A stretch of DNA of 64,000 bases from Enterococcus viikkiensis (lineage in GTDB: Bacteria > Bacillota > Bacilli > Lactobacillales > Enterococcaceae), in NCBI RefSeq assembly GCF_005405345.1, contig NZ_BJDW01000002.1, positions 62,001-126,000 on the forward strand, written 5' to 3'. The position numbers and the translations under genes are program-made. The notes under the pieces were generated by a model that saw only the letters and a program-made list of their open reading frames with translations, did no database searches and was not told the DNA's origin. Of this stretch, positions 47,651 through 59,505 are shown piece after piece (the stretch's first letter is position 1; each line of letters opens with the position of its first letter).

Positions 47651-49183
47651 CTAGTGTCTGAAATGACGCACGGCAGTGAAAACCATCGCAACACCGTATT
47701 TGTTCGCCATTTCGATAGAGTCTTTATCACGAATGCTGCCGCCTGGCTGAACGATGGCCTTGATTCCATGCTGCGCCGCATACTCAACACTATCATTCAT
47801 TGGGAAGTAGGCATCACCAGCTAGCACAGCGCCAGCCATTCGACCTTTCGCTTCTTCCAAGGCGATTTTGACTGAACCGACACGATTCATTTGACCCGCA
47901 CCGACACCGACGGTTTGGTGTGCATTGGCTATCACGATCGCATTTGATTTCACGTGTTTCACCGCTTTCCAAGCAAAAGCTAGCGCTGCTAATTCTTCGG
48001 CAGTTGGTTTACGATCGGTCACGACTTCCCAGTTTTCTGGGTCTTCTTCGATTACATCCTGATCTTGAATCAGTAATCCGCCTAAAACAGAAACAATCTC
48101 CTGCTGCCCTGCTGTTTGATCAGAAAAATCGAGAGTCATCAAACGAAGATTTTTCTTACCAGACAAAACAGCGAAGGCTTGTTGACTAAAACTTGGAGCA
48201 ATAATGATTTCTAAGAACAATTTATGCATTTCTTCCGCTGTCGCCAAATCAACTTCACGATTTGCCACTAAAATCCCGCCAAAAATTGAAGTCGGATCTG
48301 CTTCATAAGCAAATTGATACGCTTCAAGAATCGTTTTACCGCTGCCGATGCCGCAAGGGTTCATATGCTTCAAGGCGACTACCGTTGGTTCACTGAATTC
48401 GCGGGCGATGCGAATCGCCGCATCGGCATCCTTGATGTTATTATAAGAAAGTTCTTTGCCGTGAAGCTGATGCGCATTTGCAATAGAATAAGGAACAGGC
48501 AAAGCGTTTTGATAAAAAGCCGCTTGCTGGTGACTATTTTCACCATAACGCAACGTTTGTTTCAGTTCATAGGTCAGCGTTAATTTTTCTGGTTCTGTTT
48601 CTTCCGCTTGCTGGGTCAAATATTCTGCAATGAGCGCGTCATAGGCTGCCGTGTGGCGAAAAACTTTCCCAGCTAACCTTTTCCGTGTCGCTAAACTTGT
48701 TTCCCCTTGCTCCTTTAACTCGTCTAATATACGAGGATAATCTTTTGGATCAACAACCACCGTTACAGCGTTGAAGTTTTTCGCCGCTGAACGCAGCATA
48801 CTTGGTCCGCCGATATCAATATTTTCAATCGCATCGGCTTCTGTGACTTCAGGTTTTAAAATTGTTTCCTTGAAAGGATACAAGTTCACACAAACAAAAT
48901 CAATCGGTTGGATATCATGAGTCTTCATAGCATCCAGATGGCTAGCTACGTCGCGTCGGCCTAATAACCCGCCGTGAATTTTTGGGTGCAGTGTCTTTAC
49001 ACGGCCATCCATCATTTCAGGAAATCCTGTCACTTCATCAATACTCAAGGTTGGAATTCCCGCCTCGTCTAAAGCTTTTTTCGTTCCGCCGGTGGAAACG
49101 ATCTCGATTCCAGCTTGAACCAATCCTTTAGTAAACTCAATAACCCCTGTTTTATCTGAAACACTAATTAATGCTCTTTTCAT
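47651..49183 (-). CDS. purH: Bifunctional AICAR transformylase / IMP cyclohydrolase
   Basis: A 510-residue enzyme for the last two steps to IMP. The N-terminal cyclohydrolase domain ([46 protein letters not shown]) is followed by the transformylase domain ([11 protein letters not shown], and [20 protein letters not shown] at the C-terminus). Two ATGs lie at 49186 and 49183; the second suits AGGAG (7 nt) and the family N-terminus. It overlaps purN by 20 nt. Confidence 0.96.
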   Translation of the reverse strand: MKRALISVSDKTGVIEFTKGLVQAGIEIVSTGGTKKALDEAGIPTLSIDEVTGFPEMMDGRVKTLHPKIHGGLLGRRDVASHLDAMKTHDIQPIDFVCVNLYPFKETILKPEVTEADAIENIDIGGPSMLRSAAKNFNAVTVVVDPKDYPRILDELKEQGETSLATRKRLAGKVFRHTAAYDALIAEYLTQQAEETEPEKLTLTYELKQTLRYGENSHQQAAFYQNALPVPYSIANAHQLHGKELSYNNIKDADAAIRIAREFSEPTVVALKHMNPCGIGSGKTILEAYQFAYEADPTSIFGGILVANREVDLATAEEMHKLFLEIIIAPSFSQQAFAVLSGKKNLRLMTLDFSDQTAGQQEIVSVLGGLLIQDQDVIEEDPENWEVVTDRKPTAEELAALAFAWKAVKHVKSNAIVIANAHQTVGVGAGQMNRVGSVKIALEEAKGRMAGAVLAGDAYFPMNDSVEYAAQHGIKAIVQPGGSIRDKDSIEMANKYGVAMVFTAVRHFRH

Positions 49184-49751
49184 CATGATTCTCCTTTACA
49201 ATTTCCGCTAAGACTTGCGGATAAAGATGATGTTCCGCTTGATGAATTTTTTCTTCCAAGCTCTTCAAAGTATCACTTGCAGCCACGGCTACTTTACTTT
49301 GTGCGATGATTGGTCCGGTATCGACACCATCATCGACGTAATGAATCGTTACTCCTGTTTCAGATACACCCGCTTCATAAGCGTCTTTGATTCCATGCAA
49401 TCCAGGAAAATTAGGCAGCAGAGCCGGATGGATGTTAATAATCGCTTGCGGAAACGCAGCGAGCAATTCTTTTTCTACGATCCGCATATACCCTGCCAAA
49501 ACTACCAATCCGACGTCGTAATCCTTCAGTAATTTCAACAACGCTGCCTCATAGCTCTGCTTGTCAGCGAATTCTTTAAGTTCAAAACTCTCACAAGGAA
49601 TATTAAATTTTTTCCCCCGCTCTAAAACATACGCATCGCGATGATCCGAAAATAGTAAAACCAGGTCCCCATCGATTTTTTGATCTTTGAATGCTTGAGC
49701 AATCACTTCAAAATTCGAGCCGTTCCCTGATGCTAAGACAGCGACCTTCAT
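49164..49751 (-). CDS. purN: Phosphoribosylglycinamide formyltransferase
   Basis: A 195-residue folate-dependent GAR transformylase with the N-terminal [15 protein letters not shown], the catalytic [13 protein letters not shown] and the DTGPIIAQ loop. ATG overlaps the purM stop as ATGA, and its 3' end overlaps purH, which signals tight translational coupling. Confidence 0.96.
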   Translation of the reverse strand: MKVAVLASGNGSNFEVIAQAFKDQKIDGDLVLLFSDHRDAYVLERGKKFNIPCESFELKEFADKQSYEAALLKLLKDYDVGLVVLAGYMRIVEKELLAAFPQAIINIHPALLPNFPGLHGIKDAYEAGVSETGVTIHYVDDGVDTGPIIAQSKVAVAASDTLKSLEEKIHQAEHHLYPQVLAEIVKENHDEKSIN

Positions 49752-50791
49752 GCCTTTGCTCCTTTAAAAATGATCGGTTCGGCTTTCTTTTCAATGACTT
49801 TACCAATCACAAAGGCCTCTTCATCACGAGCAGTCAAATCAGCTTGTAATTCCTCTAATTTTTCTGAGGCAACCGCTAAAACCATACCGATCCCCATATT
49901 GAAAATTTCGTACATTTCTTTTTCTGGGAGTTCCCCGTATTTTGCTAACGCGTCAAAAATCGGCAAGATTGGCCATGTTCCTAATTCGATTTCACAAGCT
50001 AGGTTATCCGGCAACATCCGTGGCAAATTTTCTACAAAACCGCCACCAGTTACATGAGCGATCCCATTAACTAATTTCTTTTTGATCAGTGGCAAGACCG
50101 CATCCACATAGATTCGTGTCGGCATCAACAATTCCTCACCCAGTTCTTGACTCAATTCCGGTAATTTTTCTTTGATTGAGAAGCTATTTGTTTCAAAGAA
50201 TATTTTACGAACGAGCGAATAGCCGTTAGAATGAATGCCTGACGAAGGCAACCCTACCAAGAGATCGCCGGTGTTGATTTTTTCACCAGTGATCATTTGA
50301 CTTTTTTCTGCGATTCCAACAGTGAAGCCGGCTAAATCATAATCATTTTTACCATACATACCCGGCATTTCAGCCGTCTCGCCACCAATCAAGGCTGCCC
50401 CCGCTTGGACGCAACCTTCTGCCACACCAGCCACCACTTGTTCCAAGCGAGCCGGAATATTTTTGCCTGTGGCGATATAATCTAAGAAGTAAAGGGGCTC
50501 TGCACCTTGGGCGACAATGTCATTGACGCACATCGCCACACAGTCGATTCCAATCGTGTCATGTTTGTCCGCTTGGATCGCCACCATTAATTTCGTGCCT
50601 ACGCCATCAGTTCCAGAAACTAACACCGGCTCTTTTAATTGAAACGAACTTAAATCAAAGCAGCCGCCAAATCCGCCGATTGCCCCCATCACGCCTAAGC
50701 GTTCCGTTCTTTTTACATGCTTTTTGATACGTTCAACCACTTCATAACCAGCCTCAACATCCACGCCAGCCTTAGAATATGCATTTCCCAC
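49748..50791 (-). CDS. purM: Phosphoribosylformylglycinamidine cyclo-ligase (AIR synthetase)
   Basis: A 347-residue enzyme of the PurM/ThiL fold ([58 protein letters not shown]). The GTG start at 50791 has AAGGAG 8 nt upstream. The gene is separated from purF by a 265-bp gap occupied by a 108-bp tandem repeat, which is unusual within an otherwise overlapping operon. Confidence 0.95.
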   Translation of the reverse strand: MGNAYSKAGVDVEAGYEVVERIKKHVKRTERLGVMGAIGGFGGCFDLSSFQLKEPVLVSGTDGVGTKLMVAIQADKHDTIGIDCVAMCVNDIVAQGAEPLYFLDYIATGKNIPARLEQVVAGVAEGCVQAGAALIGGETAEMPGMYGKNDYDLAGFTVGIAEKSQMITGEKINTGDLLVGLPSSGIHSNGYSLVRKIFFETNSFSIKEKLPELSQELGEELLMPTRIYVDAVLPLIKKKLVNGIAHVTGGGFVENLPRMLPDNLACEIELGTWPILPIFDALAKYGELPEKEMYEIFNMGIGMVLAVASEKLEELQADLTARDEEAFVIGKVIEKKAEPIIFKGAKA

Positions 50792-50800
50792 ACGATTCGC

Positions 50801-51034
50801 TCCTTATTCATATTAAAGTATTCATTTTTCTCCAAAGCGAAAAATGAGTTTGATCTTCATGCCGTATACCATTCCACTAGCTTTGCTAATTAATAAGTGG
50901 AACTGGCATCCTTATTCATATTAAAGTATTCATTTTTCTTAAAAGCGAAAAATGAGTTTGATCTTCATGCCGTATACCATTCCACTAACTTTGCTAATTA
51001 ATAAGTGGAACTGGCAAACTGGCATCCTTATTCA
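50801..51034. repeat. Two 108-bp tandem direct repeats plus a partial third copy, between purF and purM
   Basis: Copies at 50801-50908 and 50909-51016 differ at only three positions, and a partial third copy starts at 51025 (TCCTTATTCA). Each unit can form two hairpins: TCATTTTTC with GAAAAATGA, and TTCCACT with AGTGGAA bracketed by GCC/GGC. The end of each unit resembles its beginning. It has no coding potential. It may be a dispersed BOX/MITE-like element or an RNA processing region. Confidence 0.9.
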
Positions 51035-51056
51035 TTTTTGTGCAGTCATTTTTATT

Positions 51057-52496
51057 TTAATAAAACGAGGTTTTTTCTTTCAAAGTTGCTTGATAATGTG
51101 CTTCGTAATCGTATAACGGTGTTGGATAATCACCATTAAAGTACGCCATACATAGCCCTGAATAAGGTGCGTCAAATTTTAATCCGATTGCATTGATCAG
51201 GCCGACTTCGCTTAAAAAGGACAAAGAATCGGCCCCAATCATTTCTCTTATTTCTTCAATGGAGTGATTCGCGGCAATCAATTCCTTCCGTGTTTGAATA
51301 TCAATTCCGTAGAAACAAGGATAGCGTAATGGCGGTGAAGCGATTCGAACATGAACTTCCTTTGCACCTGCTTCTTTCAAAAGTTTGACAATGCGACGGC
51401 TAGTGGTTCCCCGAACAATAGAATCGTCTACCATGATCACCCGTTTGCCTTCAACTACGCCACGAACGGCGGACAGTTTCATTCGCACCCCTTGTTCACG
51501 TAATTCTTGTGTAGGTTGGATAAAGGTTCGAGCAACATATTGGTTTTTTACCAAGCCCATCTCATAAGGAATTCCTGATTCTTCGGCATAACCGCTGGCT
51601 GCTGATAATGAAGAATTTGGCACGCCGACTACCATGTCAGCTTCGATCGCCGATTCTTTCGCTAAAATACGTCCCATATTTTTGCGGGCGCTATGGACAT
51701 TGACGCCGGCAATATTAGAATCCGGACGAGCAAAATAGATATATTCCATTGAGCAAATCGCGTGCTGCGTAGCTTGCGTGAATTGTTCCACTCTTAGTCC
51801 ATCGTCGTCGATCGTAATGATTTCTCCGGGATTAACATCTTGGATAAAGCTTGCCCCCACGACTTCCAGCGCACAAGTTTCTGAAGCGACGACATAAGCG
51901 CCATTGACCATTTGTCCGATTGACAATGGGCGAAAACCATTAGGATCGAGAGCTGCAACCATTGAATCTTCCGTTAACATCAAATAGGCAAAACCACCTT
52001 TGACGGTATTCAAAGCTTCTTTCATTCGCTCACAAAGCGTTGCTTTATGGCTACGGCGAATCAGGTGCATTAAGATCTCCGTATCTGAATTGGAATGGAA
52101 GATCGCGCCGTTTTGTTCCAATTCTTTTCGTAAACTTTTGGCATTCGTCAAATTACCATTATGGGCCAAGGCAAAAGCACCATCGTAAAAATTAAATAAG
52201 AAAGGCTGAATGTTATCCACGCTGCTGTTGCCAGCTGTTGCATAACGAACGTGACCGATCGCTGCTTGACCGGTCAATTGATCCAACTGCTGTTCATCTT
52301 TAAAAACTTCAGATAATAAACCTAGACCACGATGTCCGGTTAATTTGCCCGCATCATTACAGACGATCCCAGCACCTTCTTGCCCGCGATGCTGTAAACT
52401 ATGCAGGCCAAAATAAGTGACGCGAGAGGCATCTGGGTGACCCCAGATACCAAAAACGCCACATTCTTCATTTAAACTTCTTACTTCATTAGACAT
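51057..52496 (-). CDS. purF: Amidophosphoribosyltransferase
   Basis: A 479-residue enzyme for the first committed purine step, making phosphoribosylamine from PRPP and glutamine. The propeptide [11 protein letters not shown] precedes the nucleophile cysteine (C12, NEECGVFGI), followed by the Ntn glutaminase domain ([10 protein letters not shown]) and the PRTase domain with [14 protein letters not shown] start at ATG 52496; GGAGG is 10 nt upstream. It overlaps purL by 16 nt. As in Bacillus, an Fe-S cluster is likely (several C-terminal cysteines). Confidence 0.95.
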   Translation of the reverse strand: MSNEVRSLNEECGVFGIWGHPDASRVTYFGLHSLQHRGQEGAGIVCNDAGKLTGHRGLGLLSEVFKDEQQLDQLTGQAAIGHVRYATAGNSSVDNIQPFLFNFYDGAFALAHNGNLTNAKSLRKELEQNGAIFHSNSDTEILMHLIRRSHKATLCERMKEALNTVKGGFAYLMLTEDSMVAALDPNGFRPLSIGQMVNGAYVVASETCALEVVGASFIQDVNPGEIITIDDDGLRVEQFTQATQHAICSMEYIYFARPDSNIAGVNVHSARKNMGRILAKESAIEADMVVGVPNSSLSAASGYAEESGIPYEMGLVKNQYVARTFIQPTQELREQGVRMKLSAVRGVVEGKRVIMVDDSIVRGTTSRRIVKLLKEAGAKEVHVRIASPPLRYPCFYGIDIQTRKELIAANHSIEEIREMIGADSLSFLSEVGLINAIGLKFDAPYSGLCMAYFNGDYPTPLYDYEAHYQATLKEKTSFY

Positions 52497-54700
52497 GGAA
52501 TGGCTTCCTCCCATAATTCTTGTGCCTGTTTGGTTGCTACGTTGATTGAGCCGCCTTCTGCAGTTAAATGAATCTCGCCAGAATCAGTAACCGTCCCGAT
52601 TATGACTGCTTTGTTTCCCGCTAGCGCTTCAAATTCTGCTTGATTTTCTGGTTTAACGGTTAAAACAAAGCGTGATTGCGTCTCAGCAAAAAGATTTTCA
52701 ACGGGCATCGCAACGGTTGCTTCCACCCCTAATTGATTCGTAAAAGCCGATTCAGCGATGGCTACCGCTAGTCCACCTTCCGCACAATCATGGGCACTGG
52801 CAATCAAGCCTGCTTTGATTGCAGAAAGAACATAATCTTGATTGGCTTTTTCCATCGTTAAGTCAAAGTCCATTAATTGACCTTCAATCAATCCTTTTTG
52901 CATTTTTTGTAACTCACTGCCGTTGAAATCATTGCTAGTTTCACCAACAACATAAATCAAATCACCAGCTTGTTTAAATTCTTGCGTCGTAATATGACTC
53001 AAGTCTTCGATCAAGCCAACCATTCCAATCATCGGTGTCGGATAAATTGCTTTGCCATTGGTTTCGTTATACATCGAAACATTGCCAGAGATAACTGGTG
53101 TATTCAATGTTCGACAGGCTTCAGAAATGCCGTCCGCTGATGTCCATAATTCCCAGAATCCCTCTGGCTTTTCTGGTGAGCCATAGTTCAAGCAGTCAGT
53201 AATCGCTAATGGCTGACCACCAGAGGCGACAATATTTCGAGCGGCTTCTGCTACCGCAATTTGTCCGCCAATTTCTGGATTTAAATATAAGTAACGTGCG
53301 TTACAATCGGTAGTCATTGCCAACGCTTTTTGCGTTCCGCGAACTCTTAAAACGGCCGCGTCACTGCCGGGGCGAACCACTGTATTAGTACGTACTTGCG
53401 AGTCGTAGGTTTCATAAATCATTCGCTTCGAAGCGATGGTCGGCTGTTGCAATAATTGCAGCAATACTTCCGAAGCATCCTTCACCTCTGGTTGATACTC
53501 GTCCATTGCAGCGAATTTTTTGATACGAGCTGGTTCACGTTTTTCATTTTGATAAACCGGCGCGTCTTCTGCCAAAGCATCCACTGGTAAATTGGCGACT
53601 TCAACATCGTGATGATATAAGCGATACAGCCCATCATCCGTTACTTCACCAATCGTTACCGCATCTAACTCATAACGTTTGAATAATTCCACGACTTCCG
53701 CTTCATGTCCTTGCTCAACACAGATCAGCATCCGCTCTTGCGATTCCGATAACATCATTTCGTAGGGCGTCATATGGGTTTCCCGCTGCGGGACATCATC
53801 TAAATAGAGCTTCAAGCCCGAACCGGCTTTCGAGGCCATTTCTGAACTAGATGAAACCAGACCGGCTGCCCCCATATCTTGGATGCCGACTAAAATATCC
53901 GCATGATCCAAAATTAATTCTAAACAAGCTTCTAATAATAATTTTTCCATAAATGGATCGCCAACTTGGACCGCTGAACGTTGTTGTTCTTCTCCTTCAA
54001 CGAATTCTTCAGAAGCGAAAGTCGCTCCGTGAATGCCGTCACGCCCAGTTTTAGCACCGACGTACATGATAGAGTTGCCGACACCTTTAGCTTGACCTTT
54101 TTGGATGTCCTTGTGCTCCATTAATCCGACACACATCGCATTCACTAAAGGATTGCCTTCGTAGCAAGGATCAAAGGCTACTTCGCCGCCGACTGTTGGG
54201 ATTCCGATACAATTTCCATAACCGCTGATCCCAGCGACGACTTCTTCTACTAAATATTTTGTCCGAGGTGTGTTTAATTCGCCAAAGCGTAAAGAATCTA
54301 AAATTGCGATGGGACGAGCGCCCATGCTGAAAATATCACGGATGATCCCGCCGACACCTGTTGCCGCGCCTTCATAAGGCTCTACTGCTGAAGGATGATT
54401 GTGGCTTTCGGCTTTAAAAACAACCGCTTGTCCATCACCAATATCCACGATTCCAGCACCCTCGCCTGGCCCTTGAAGAACCTGCGGACCCTCAGTCGGA
54501 AATTTACGTAGAACGGGCTTTGAATTTTTATACGAACAATGTTCACTCCACATGACAGAGAAAAGCCCTGTTTCAGTATAATTCGGCATGCGACCCAAGA
54601 TATCTTCAGAAATCAAACGATATTCTTCATCGGTCAAGCCCCATTCAGCATAGATTCGTTGTTCTTTGATTTCTTGGGCTGTCGGTTCTAATTTCATCAT
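52481..54700 (-). CDS. purL: Phosphoribosylformylglycinamidine synthase subunit PurL
   Basis: A 739-residue small-type FGAM synthase that works with PurS and PurQ. Seen: [43 protein letters not shown]-like [12 protein letters not shown], and [16 protein letters not shown]. The start codon overlaps the purQ stop (TAATG), with a second ATG directly after it. Full length. Confidence 0.97.
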   Translation of the reverse strand: MMKLEPTAQEIKEQRIYAEWGLTDEEYRLISEDILGRMPNYTETGLFSVMWSEHCSYKNSKPVLRKFPTEGPQVLQGPGEGAGIVDIGDGQAVVFKAESHNHPSAVEPYEGAATGVGGIIRDIFSMGARPIAILDSLRFGELNTPRTKYLVEEVVAGISGYGNCIGIPTVGGEVAFDPCYEGNPLVNAMCVGLMEHKDIQKGQAKGVGNSIMYVGAKTGRDGIHGATFASEEFVEGEEQQRSAVQVGDPFMEKLLLEACLELILDHADILVGIQDMGAAGLVSSSSEMASKAGSGLKLYLDDVPQRETHMTPYEMMLSESQERMLICVEQGHEAEVVELFKRYELDAVTIGEVTDDGLYRLYHHDVEVANLPVDALAEDAPVYQNEKREPARIKKFAAMDEYQPEVKDASEVLLQLLQQPTIASKRMIYETYDSQVRTNTVVRPGSDAAVLRVRGTQKALAMTTDCNARYLYLNPEIGGQIAVAEAARNIVASGGQPLAITDCLNYGSPEKPEGFWELWTSADGISEACRTLNTPVISGNVSMYNETNGKAIYPTPMIGMVGLIEDLSHITTQEFKQAGDLIYVVGETSNDFNGSELQKMQKGLIEGQLMDFDLTMEKANQDYVLSAIKAGLIASAHDCAEGGLAVAIAESAFTNQLGVEATVAMPVENLFAETQSRFVLTVKPENQAEFEALAGNKAVIIGTVTDSGEIHLTAEGGSINVATKQAQELWEEAIPCLMK

Positions 54701-55380
54701 TAGTTTGCAGTCACCTTTCCGAAATTTTTTAAAATAGAAGCGAAGAATTTTTTGCCGTCCTCAGAACCTAAAAGTGTTTCCATTGCACGTTCTGGATGCG
54801 GCATCATCCCTAAAACATTCCCTGCTTTATTGGTAATTCCAGCAATATTTTCAACGCTGCCATTAATATTTTCCCCTTCATAAGTAAAGACGATTTGCTT
54901 ATTCGCCTGTAACTCAGCCAAGGTCGCTTCATCACAATAAAAATTTCCTTCACCGTGAGCAACAGGAATTTGAATGATTTCATCCATTTCATATTCAGAA
55001 GTGAATTTTGTTTGGTTATTCACAACACGTAATGGCGTGATTTTGCTGATAAATTTTAAGGACTCATTGCGGCGTAAAGCTCCGGGTAACAAGCCTGCTT
55101 CGGTTAAAATTTGAAATCCATTGCACGTCCCAAAAACTGGTTTGCCTTCTTCAGCAAACCGAACGACCTCTGACATGACAATAGAAAAGCGAGAGATCGC
55201 GCCACAGCGTAAATAATCCCCATACGAAAAACCGCCGGGCAGTAGCACACCATCAAATCCAGCCAAGCTTGTTGCATCGTGACGGACATATTCGCAATCC
55301 GCGCCCATGATTTCCTTCATCGCCCAATACATATCCATATCACAATTTGAGCCAGGAAAAACAATGACTGCAAATTTCAT
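54700..55380 (-). CDS. purQ: Phosphoribosylformylglycinamidine synthase subunit PurQ (glutaminase)
   Basis: A 226-residue class I glutamine amidotransferase that supplies ammonia to PurL. The nucleophile is in [10 protein letters not shown] (cysteine near residue 86), with the His/Glu of the triad in [13 protein letters not shown] has GGAGG 9 nt upstream. Neighbouring purS is 1 nt away. Confidence 0.96.
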   Translation of the reverse strand: MKFAVIVFPGSNCDMDMYWAMKEIMGADCEYVRHDATSLAGFDGVLLPGGFSYGDYLRCGAISRFSIVMSEVVRFAEEGKPVFGTCNGFQILTEAGLLPGALRRNESLKFISKITPLRVVNNQTKFTSEYEMDEIIQIPVAHGEGNFYCDEATLAELQANKQIVFTYEGENINGSVENIAGITNKAGNVLGMMPHPERAMETLLGSEDGKKFFASILKNFGKVTAN

Positions 55381-55381
55381 C

Positions 55382-55636
55382 TTAGACTTCCTCCATTGTT
55401 TGGATTTCGTAACGATACGTTTCCATATTCACGTTGGCTAATAATTGGTCACAAATTTCCTCGATCATGCCTTCTACTGGACGATCGCTTTTCGCGACTT
55501 TGATCTCAAAATATTTACCGATCCGTACCTCTTCGATCTCGTCATAACCTAAACGATGAACTGCGCCTTTAACCGCTTCTCCTTGCGGATCCAACACAGA
55601 ATCCTTATACGTCACGTAAACTTTCACAAAATACAT
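55382..55636 (-). CDS. purS: Phosphoribosylformylglycinamidine synthase subunit PurS
   Basis: An 84-residue subunit bridging PurL and PurQ ([37 protein letters not shown]). ATG at 55636 has GAGGAG 7 nt upstream; the longer open frame upstream is purC sequence read out of frame. It begins 2 nt after purC ends. Confidence 0.95.
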   Translation of the reverse strand: MYFVKVYVTYKDSVLDPQGEAVKGAVHRLGYDEIEEVRIGKYFEIKVAKSDRPVEGMIEEICDQLLANVNMETYRYEIQTMEEV

Positions 55637-55638
55637 GC

Positions 55639-56355
55639 TTATTCTCCTCGCTTTTCTAATCGATTTAATACTTCTTGATACACAGGAATAATGTCGCCTA
55701 AGTCGCGACGATAAAGATCTTTGTCTAAATGCTCTTGTGTTTTCTTGTCCCACAAACGACACGTATCAGGAGAAATCTCATCTGCTAAAAGAATCGTGCC
55801 ATCCTTTTGTCGCCCAAATTCTAATTTGAAGTCAATAAGTTGAATCGCCATTGAATCAAACAATTCAATCAATGCTTGATCGACTTCTAACGCCATTCGA
55901 CGTAGTGTTGCTAGCTCTTCATCCGTGGCAATTTCTAAAAATCGGATATGATCATCCGTAATCATTGGATCGTCTAAGGCATCATTTTTGTAGTAAAAAT
56001 CGACGATTGGCTTTTTCAAAGCAGCCCCTTCTGGAATAGCCAAACGTTTTGAAAAACTACCCGCTGCCACGTTTCGAACAACCACTTCTAAAGGAATAAT
56101 GTCCACTGATTGAATCAATTGTTCAGTGGCTGAAAGCCGTTTGATAAAATGATTCGTGATTCCTTTGCTCTCTAAAAATTCAAAGATCAAGCTAGTGATT
56201 TGATTGTTTAGTTCGCCTTTACCATTTATTTGATCCTTTTTTGCACCATTCAAAGCAGTCGCTTGATTTAAATACTCGACCCAAATGATCGCTGGATCAT
56301 CCGTTTGAAATAACTGTTTTGCTTTTCCCTCATACAATAAAGTCCGCTTTTCCAC
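55639..56355 (-). CDS. purC: SAICAR synthetase (phosphoribosylaminoimidazole-succinocarboxamide synthase)
   Basis: A 238-residue enzyme condensing CAIR with aspartate. Seen: LLYEGKAKQLF, VVRNVAAGSFSKRL, IDFKLEFG and the C-terminal ADEISPDTCRLWD. The likely start is GTG at 56355 (VEKRTLLYEGK), with AAGGGAG 9 nt upstream; the ATG codons at 56382 and 56376 lack a binding site. First gene of the purCSQLFMNHD operon. Confidence 0.94.
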   Translation of the reverse strand: MEKRTLLYEGKAKQLFQTDDPAIIWVEYLNQATALNGAKKDQINGKGELNNQITSLIFEFLESKGITNHFIKRLSATEQLIQSVDIIPLEVVVRNVAAGSFSKRLAIPEGAALKKPIVDFYYKNDALDDPMITDDHIRFLEIATDEELATLRRMALEVDQALIELFDSMAIQLIDFKLEFGRQKDGTILLADEISPDTCRLWDKKTQEHLDKDLYRRDLGDIIPVYQEVLNRLEKRGE

Positions 56356-56428
56356 CTTGTTACGCTCCCTTTTCATGAACATTAACTACAAATAGTATAA
56401 AATCATTCGCTTTTTTAATTTCATCCTT

Positions 56429-56505
56429 AGTGTAACAAGCAGAAAAAAATAATTCAACGTTTTATCGTATGTTATTGCTTAAAAACATATTTATTGTTCG
56501 TGTTT
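56429..56505 (-). promoter_or_regulatory. purC promoter with PurBox
   Basis: TTGAAT (56457-56452), a 17-bp spacer and extended -10 TGTTACACT (56437-56429). A PurBox-like AAACACGAACAAT (56505-56493 on the minus strand) starts 36 bp upstream of the -35, matching the PurR consensus at 11 of 13 positions. The same geometry occurs at purE. Confidence 0.75.
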
Positions 56506-56551
56506 AACCAGTGGCATCCATTTCTTTTCACAAGTCTCCCTTAAGATAACG

Positions 56552-56580
56552 TTTACATTTTTTTGAATGGGTGGTATATT
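56552..56580 (+). promoter_or_regulatory. Promoter of the 123-aa hypothetical gene, divergent from purC
   Basis: TTTACA (56552-56557), a 17-bp spacer, TATATT (56575-56580). The purC PurBox lies 47 bp upstream of this -35. Confidence 0.65.
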
Positions 56581-56612
56581 AAATGCGAATGATATTAATG
56601 GAGGAATTGCTT

Positions 56613-56984
56613 ATGACAGAGACGCCCTCAGCAGCTCAAAAATTTCTAGATTCAATGACTGAAATCGACAAGCAACGACTACTGAATGCACTGTTAGGAT
56701 TAGATAGTACCCATGCCTTAAATTGCAATACCAGCTTCTATTCTTACCGCAACTTAAAAAAAATCTTTAAACCAAATAATGCGCAACCAATGCAAACGTT
56801 ACACTTTTCCAATACCGCAAACGATCAATTAGTCATTCGACAAATGAAGCAACATTCTTTTTTAAAAAATTCTTATCGAATCGAGATTCGATTGAATTCT
56901 GTCTTATATGACTATCAATTGGTTGATTACCTACTGCAGCAATTGAACGAAAGCTGCTGCACGGATTTATTTTCTTATGCGTAA
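56613..56984 (+). CDS. Small hypothetical protein between purB and purC
   Basis: A 123-residue protein that I do not recognise. ATG at 56613 (MTETPSAAQKF) has GGAGG 8 nt upstream. It has a helical N-terminal part (LDSMTEIDKQRLLNALLGL) and a polar remainder with a late CC pair (NESCCTDLFSYA). No signal peptide or transmembrane segment. It has its own good promoter, divergent from purC, and shares a bidirectional terminator with purB. Confidence 0.7.
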   Translation: MTETPSAAQKFLDSMTEIDKQRLLNALLGLDSTHALNCNTSFYSYRNLKKIFKPNNAQPMQTLHFSNTANDQLVIRQMKQHSFLKNSYRIEIRLNSVLYDYQLVDYLLQQLNESCCTDLFSYA

Positions 56985-56988
56985 AATC

Positions 56989-57028
56989 AAAGACCTTCTT
57001 ACCGAAAACGGCAAGAAGGTCTTTTTTT
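56989..57028. terminator. Bidirectional terminator between the 123-aa gene and purB
   Basis: AAAGACCTTCTT (56989-57000) pairs with AAGAAGGTCTTT (57013-57024), with a CCG/CGG extension and T-runs on both strands. Confidence 0.9.
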
Positions 57029-58322
57029 ATTTAATGCCAACACGTTCAAAAACTTTATCCACATTTTTTAAATGATAATTATAATCGAAGGCGTCGTCCA
57101 AATCAGCAGCAGATAGAATGCTAGTGATTTTTTCGTCGGCATCAAGCAATGGTCTGAACTGGGTTTGATTATCCCAAGCATAAGCGGTCTTTGGTTGAAC
57201 CAAATCATACGCTTCTTCTCGCGTCATTCCTTTATCAATCAGTTTCAACATCACTCGTTGGCTATAAATCAAGCCAAAAGTCGCATCCATATTACGCTTC
57301 ATGTTCTCTGGAAAGACCGTCAAATTTTTAACGATATTACCAAACCGATGCAGCATATAATCTACTAAAATTGTCGTATCAGGTGTAATGATTCGTTCAG
57401 CTGAAGAATGGGAAATATCACGTTCATGCCACAAAGCCACATCCTCAAAGGCGGTAATCAAATGACCACGAACGACCCGCGCCAAACCGGTCATGTTTTC
57501 TGAACCAATTGGATTCCGTTTATGAGGCATCGCCGATGAACCTTTTTGTCCTTTAGCGAAAAATTCTTCTACCTCTCGGGTTTCCGATTTTTGTAAACCG
57601 CGGATTTCTGTTGCAAAACGTTCAATCGAGGTCGCAATCAATGCCAGGCTAGAAAAATACTCGGCATGTAAATCTCTTGGCAAGACTTGGGTAGAAATTT
57701 CTTGTGGGCGGATTCCTAATTTTTCACACACAAATTCTTCTACAAATGGTGGAATATTCGCGAAAGTCCCCACTGCACCAGAAATTTTTCCTGCTTCAAC
57801 CCCTTTAGCCGCGTGTTCGAAACGTTCGATATTGCGTTTCATTTCAGAATACCAAGTCGCCAGCTTCAAACCAAAAGTCGTCGGTTCCGCGTGAACCCCG
57901 TGGGTCCGCCCCATCATAACTGTATTTTTGTGTTCTAAGGCTTTTTCTCCAATGATTGCTAAAAAATCTTGCAGATCTTGACGCAAGATATCGTTGGCTT
58001 GTTTGTATAAGTATCCGTAGGCTGTATCTACCACGTCGGTACTTGTTAAGCCATAATGAACCCATTTCCGTTCTTCACCTAATGTTTCAGAAACCGCGCG
58101 GGTGAAGGCAACGACATCGTGCTTGGTTGATTGTTCAATTTCTAAAATGCGATCCATATCAAAACCAGCATTCGCACGAATTTTCTCAACGTCCGCTTTG
58201 GGAATCTCTCCTAGTTCTGCCCAAGCTTCATCGGCTAAAATTTCTACCTCCAGCCACGCGTTATAACGATTCTCATCGCTCCAAATATTTCCCATTTCAG
58301 CTCTACTATATCGAGGTATCAT
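57027..58322 (-). CDS. purB: Adenylosuccinate lyase
   Basis: A 431-residue fumarase-superfamily enzyme acting on SAICAR and adenylosuccinate. Seen: [19 protein letters not shown], the TSTDVVDT loop, [13 protein letters not shown], and the catalytic signature [14 protein letters not shown] at 58322 has AGGAG 6 nt upstream; the longer frame to 58406 is rejected. Third gene of the purE-K-B unit, 52 nt after purK. Confidence 0.96.
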   Translation of the reverse strand: MIPRYSRAEMGNIWSDENRYNAWLEVEILADEAWAELGEIPKADVEKIRANAGFDMDRILEIEQSTKHDVVAFTRAVSETLGEERKWVHYGLTSTDVVDTAYGYLYKQANDILRQDLQDFLAIIGEKALEHKNTVMMGRTHGVHAEPTTFGLKLATWYSEMKRNIERFEHAAKGVEAGKISGAVGTFANIPPFVEEFVCEKLGIRPQEISTQVLPRDLHAEYFSSLALIATSIERFATEIRGLQKSETREVEEFFAKGQKGSSAMPHKRNPIGSENMTGLARVVRGHLITAFEDVALWHERDISHSSAERIITPDTTILVDYMLHRFGNIVKNLTVFPENMKRNMDATFGLIYSQRVMLKLIDKGMTREEAYDLVQPKTAYAWDNQTQFRPLLDADEKITSILSAADLDDAFDYNYHLKNVDKVFERVGIK

Positions 58323-58374
58323 GTTATGCTCCTTTTTCTTAATTAATGAAAAAATTTTTAAAACTAGCTGCGTT

Positions 58375-59505
58375 TTAATCCCAAGTGTCGGTCTTCTTGA
58401 TATCATCCAAGGTTCGTTGGATACTATCCGTTAAAATAGTGATATGACCCATCTTGCGCCCCTTTTTCGGCATTGCTTTGCCATAGTAATGGAAGTGCCA
58501 GTCCGGCCACAAATCAATTAATTCATAGGTCTTTAACAGATTCTCGCCTAAAACATTCACCATCACTGCATTCGATAATAATTTTGGTTCACTTAAAGGC
58601 CAACCACAGATTCCGCGAATATGAGCCTCGAATTGACTCAACGTACAAGCCTCAATCGTGTAATGGCCAGAATTATGTGGACGTGGTGCAATCTCGTTCA
58701 CATATAAAGCCCCCGCCTTTGTTAAGAAGAATTCTACACACAGGGTACCGACTAATTCTACCCCTTCAGCGATCACTTTAGCGATTCGACTGGCTTCTTT
58801 AGCTACTGCCGTATCAATTCCCGCTGGTGCGATTGTTTCATGTAAAATATTATTGCGATGGACATTTTCAACGACTGGAAAAGTTACATAGTCGCCGATG
58901 TTATTTCCCGCTACTTGAACAGATAATTCTTTTTCAAAGGGGATCCAGGATTCTAAAACACAAGTCCCTTGACGCAGCAAATTCATCGAAGGTGCTAGGT
59001 CAGCTGTACTTTTTAAGACATATTGCCCATGACCGTCATAACCACCGCGAGTTGTTTTTAAAACGCACGGATAGCCAATACCTTCAATCGCATCTTGAAT
59101 ATCCGTTGGACTGATGATCGTCGCGTACGGCGCAATGACAATATTATTATTTTCCAAGAACGATTTTTCCATCAGACGATCTTGACTGATCGCTAATAAG
59201 TCCGTCCCTTGAGGAACATTTGCAAAATGCTGGATTTGGTTGATCGTATCAACATCCACATTTTCAAATTCATAAGTAATGGCTTGCGATCGTCTAGCCA
59301 TTTCTTCTAAAGCCATTTGATCATCATAATCCGCCACGATATGCCAATCTGAAACTTGCGCAGCTGGACAATCCTCTGTCGGGTCAATGATCCCCGTTCG
59401 AAAACCCATTTCCTTCGCGCTGATAGCCATCATCCGGCCTAATTGCCCTCCGCCTACGATTCCTATCGTAGAGCCTGGTTGTAAAGGTTTAACCAAGTTG
59501 TTCAC
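58375..59505 (-). CDS. purK: 5-(carboxyamino)imidazole ribonucleotide synthase
   Basis: A 376-residue ATP-grasp enzyme that carboxylates AIR to N5-CAIR. Seen: [26 protein letters not shown] and the metal-binding [14 protein letters not shown]. The GTG start at 59505 lies inside purE (17-nt overlap) with a weak GGAAAG close by; TTG a few codons later is an alternative. Confidence 0.94.
   Translation of the reverse strand: MNNLVKPLQPGSTIGIVGGGQLGRMMAISAKEMGFRTGIIDPTEDCPAAQVSDWHIVADYDDQMALEEMARRSQAITYEFENVDVDTINQIQHFANVPQGTDLLAISQDRLMEKSFLENNNIVIAPYATIISPTDIQDAIEGIGYPCVLKTTRGGYDGHGQYVLKSTADLAPSMNLLRQGTCVLESWIPFEKELSVQVAGNNIGDYVTFPVVENVHRNNILHETIAPAGIDTAVAKEASRIAKVIAEGVELVGTLCVEFFLTKAGALYVNEIAPRPHNSGHYTIEACTLSQFEAHIRGICGWPLSEPKLLSNAVMVNVLGENLLKTYELIDLWPDWHFHYYGKAMPKKGRKMGHITILTDSIQRTLDDIKKTDTWD

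Noticed and set aside
50801-51034. Tandem repeats as a CRISPR array
   Set aside because: Only two long copies directly abut with no spacers and no cas genes nearby.
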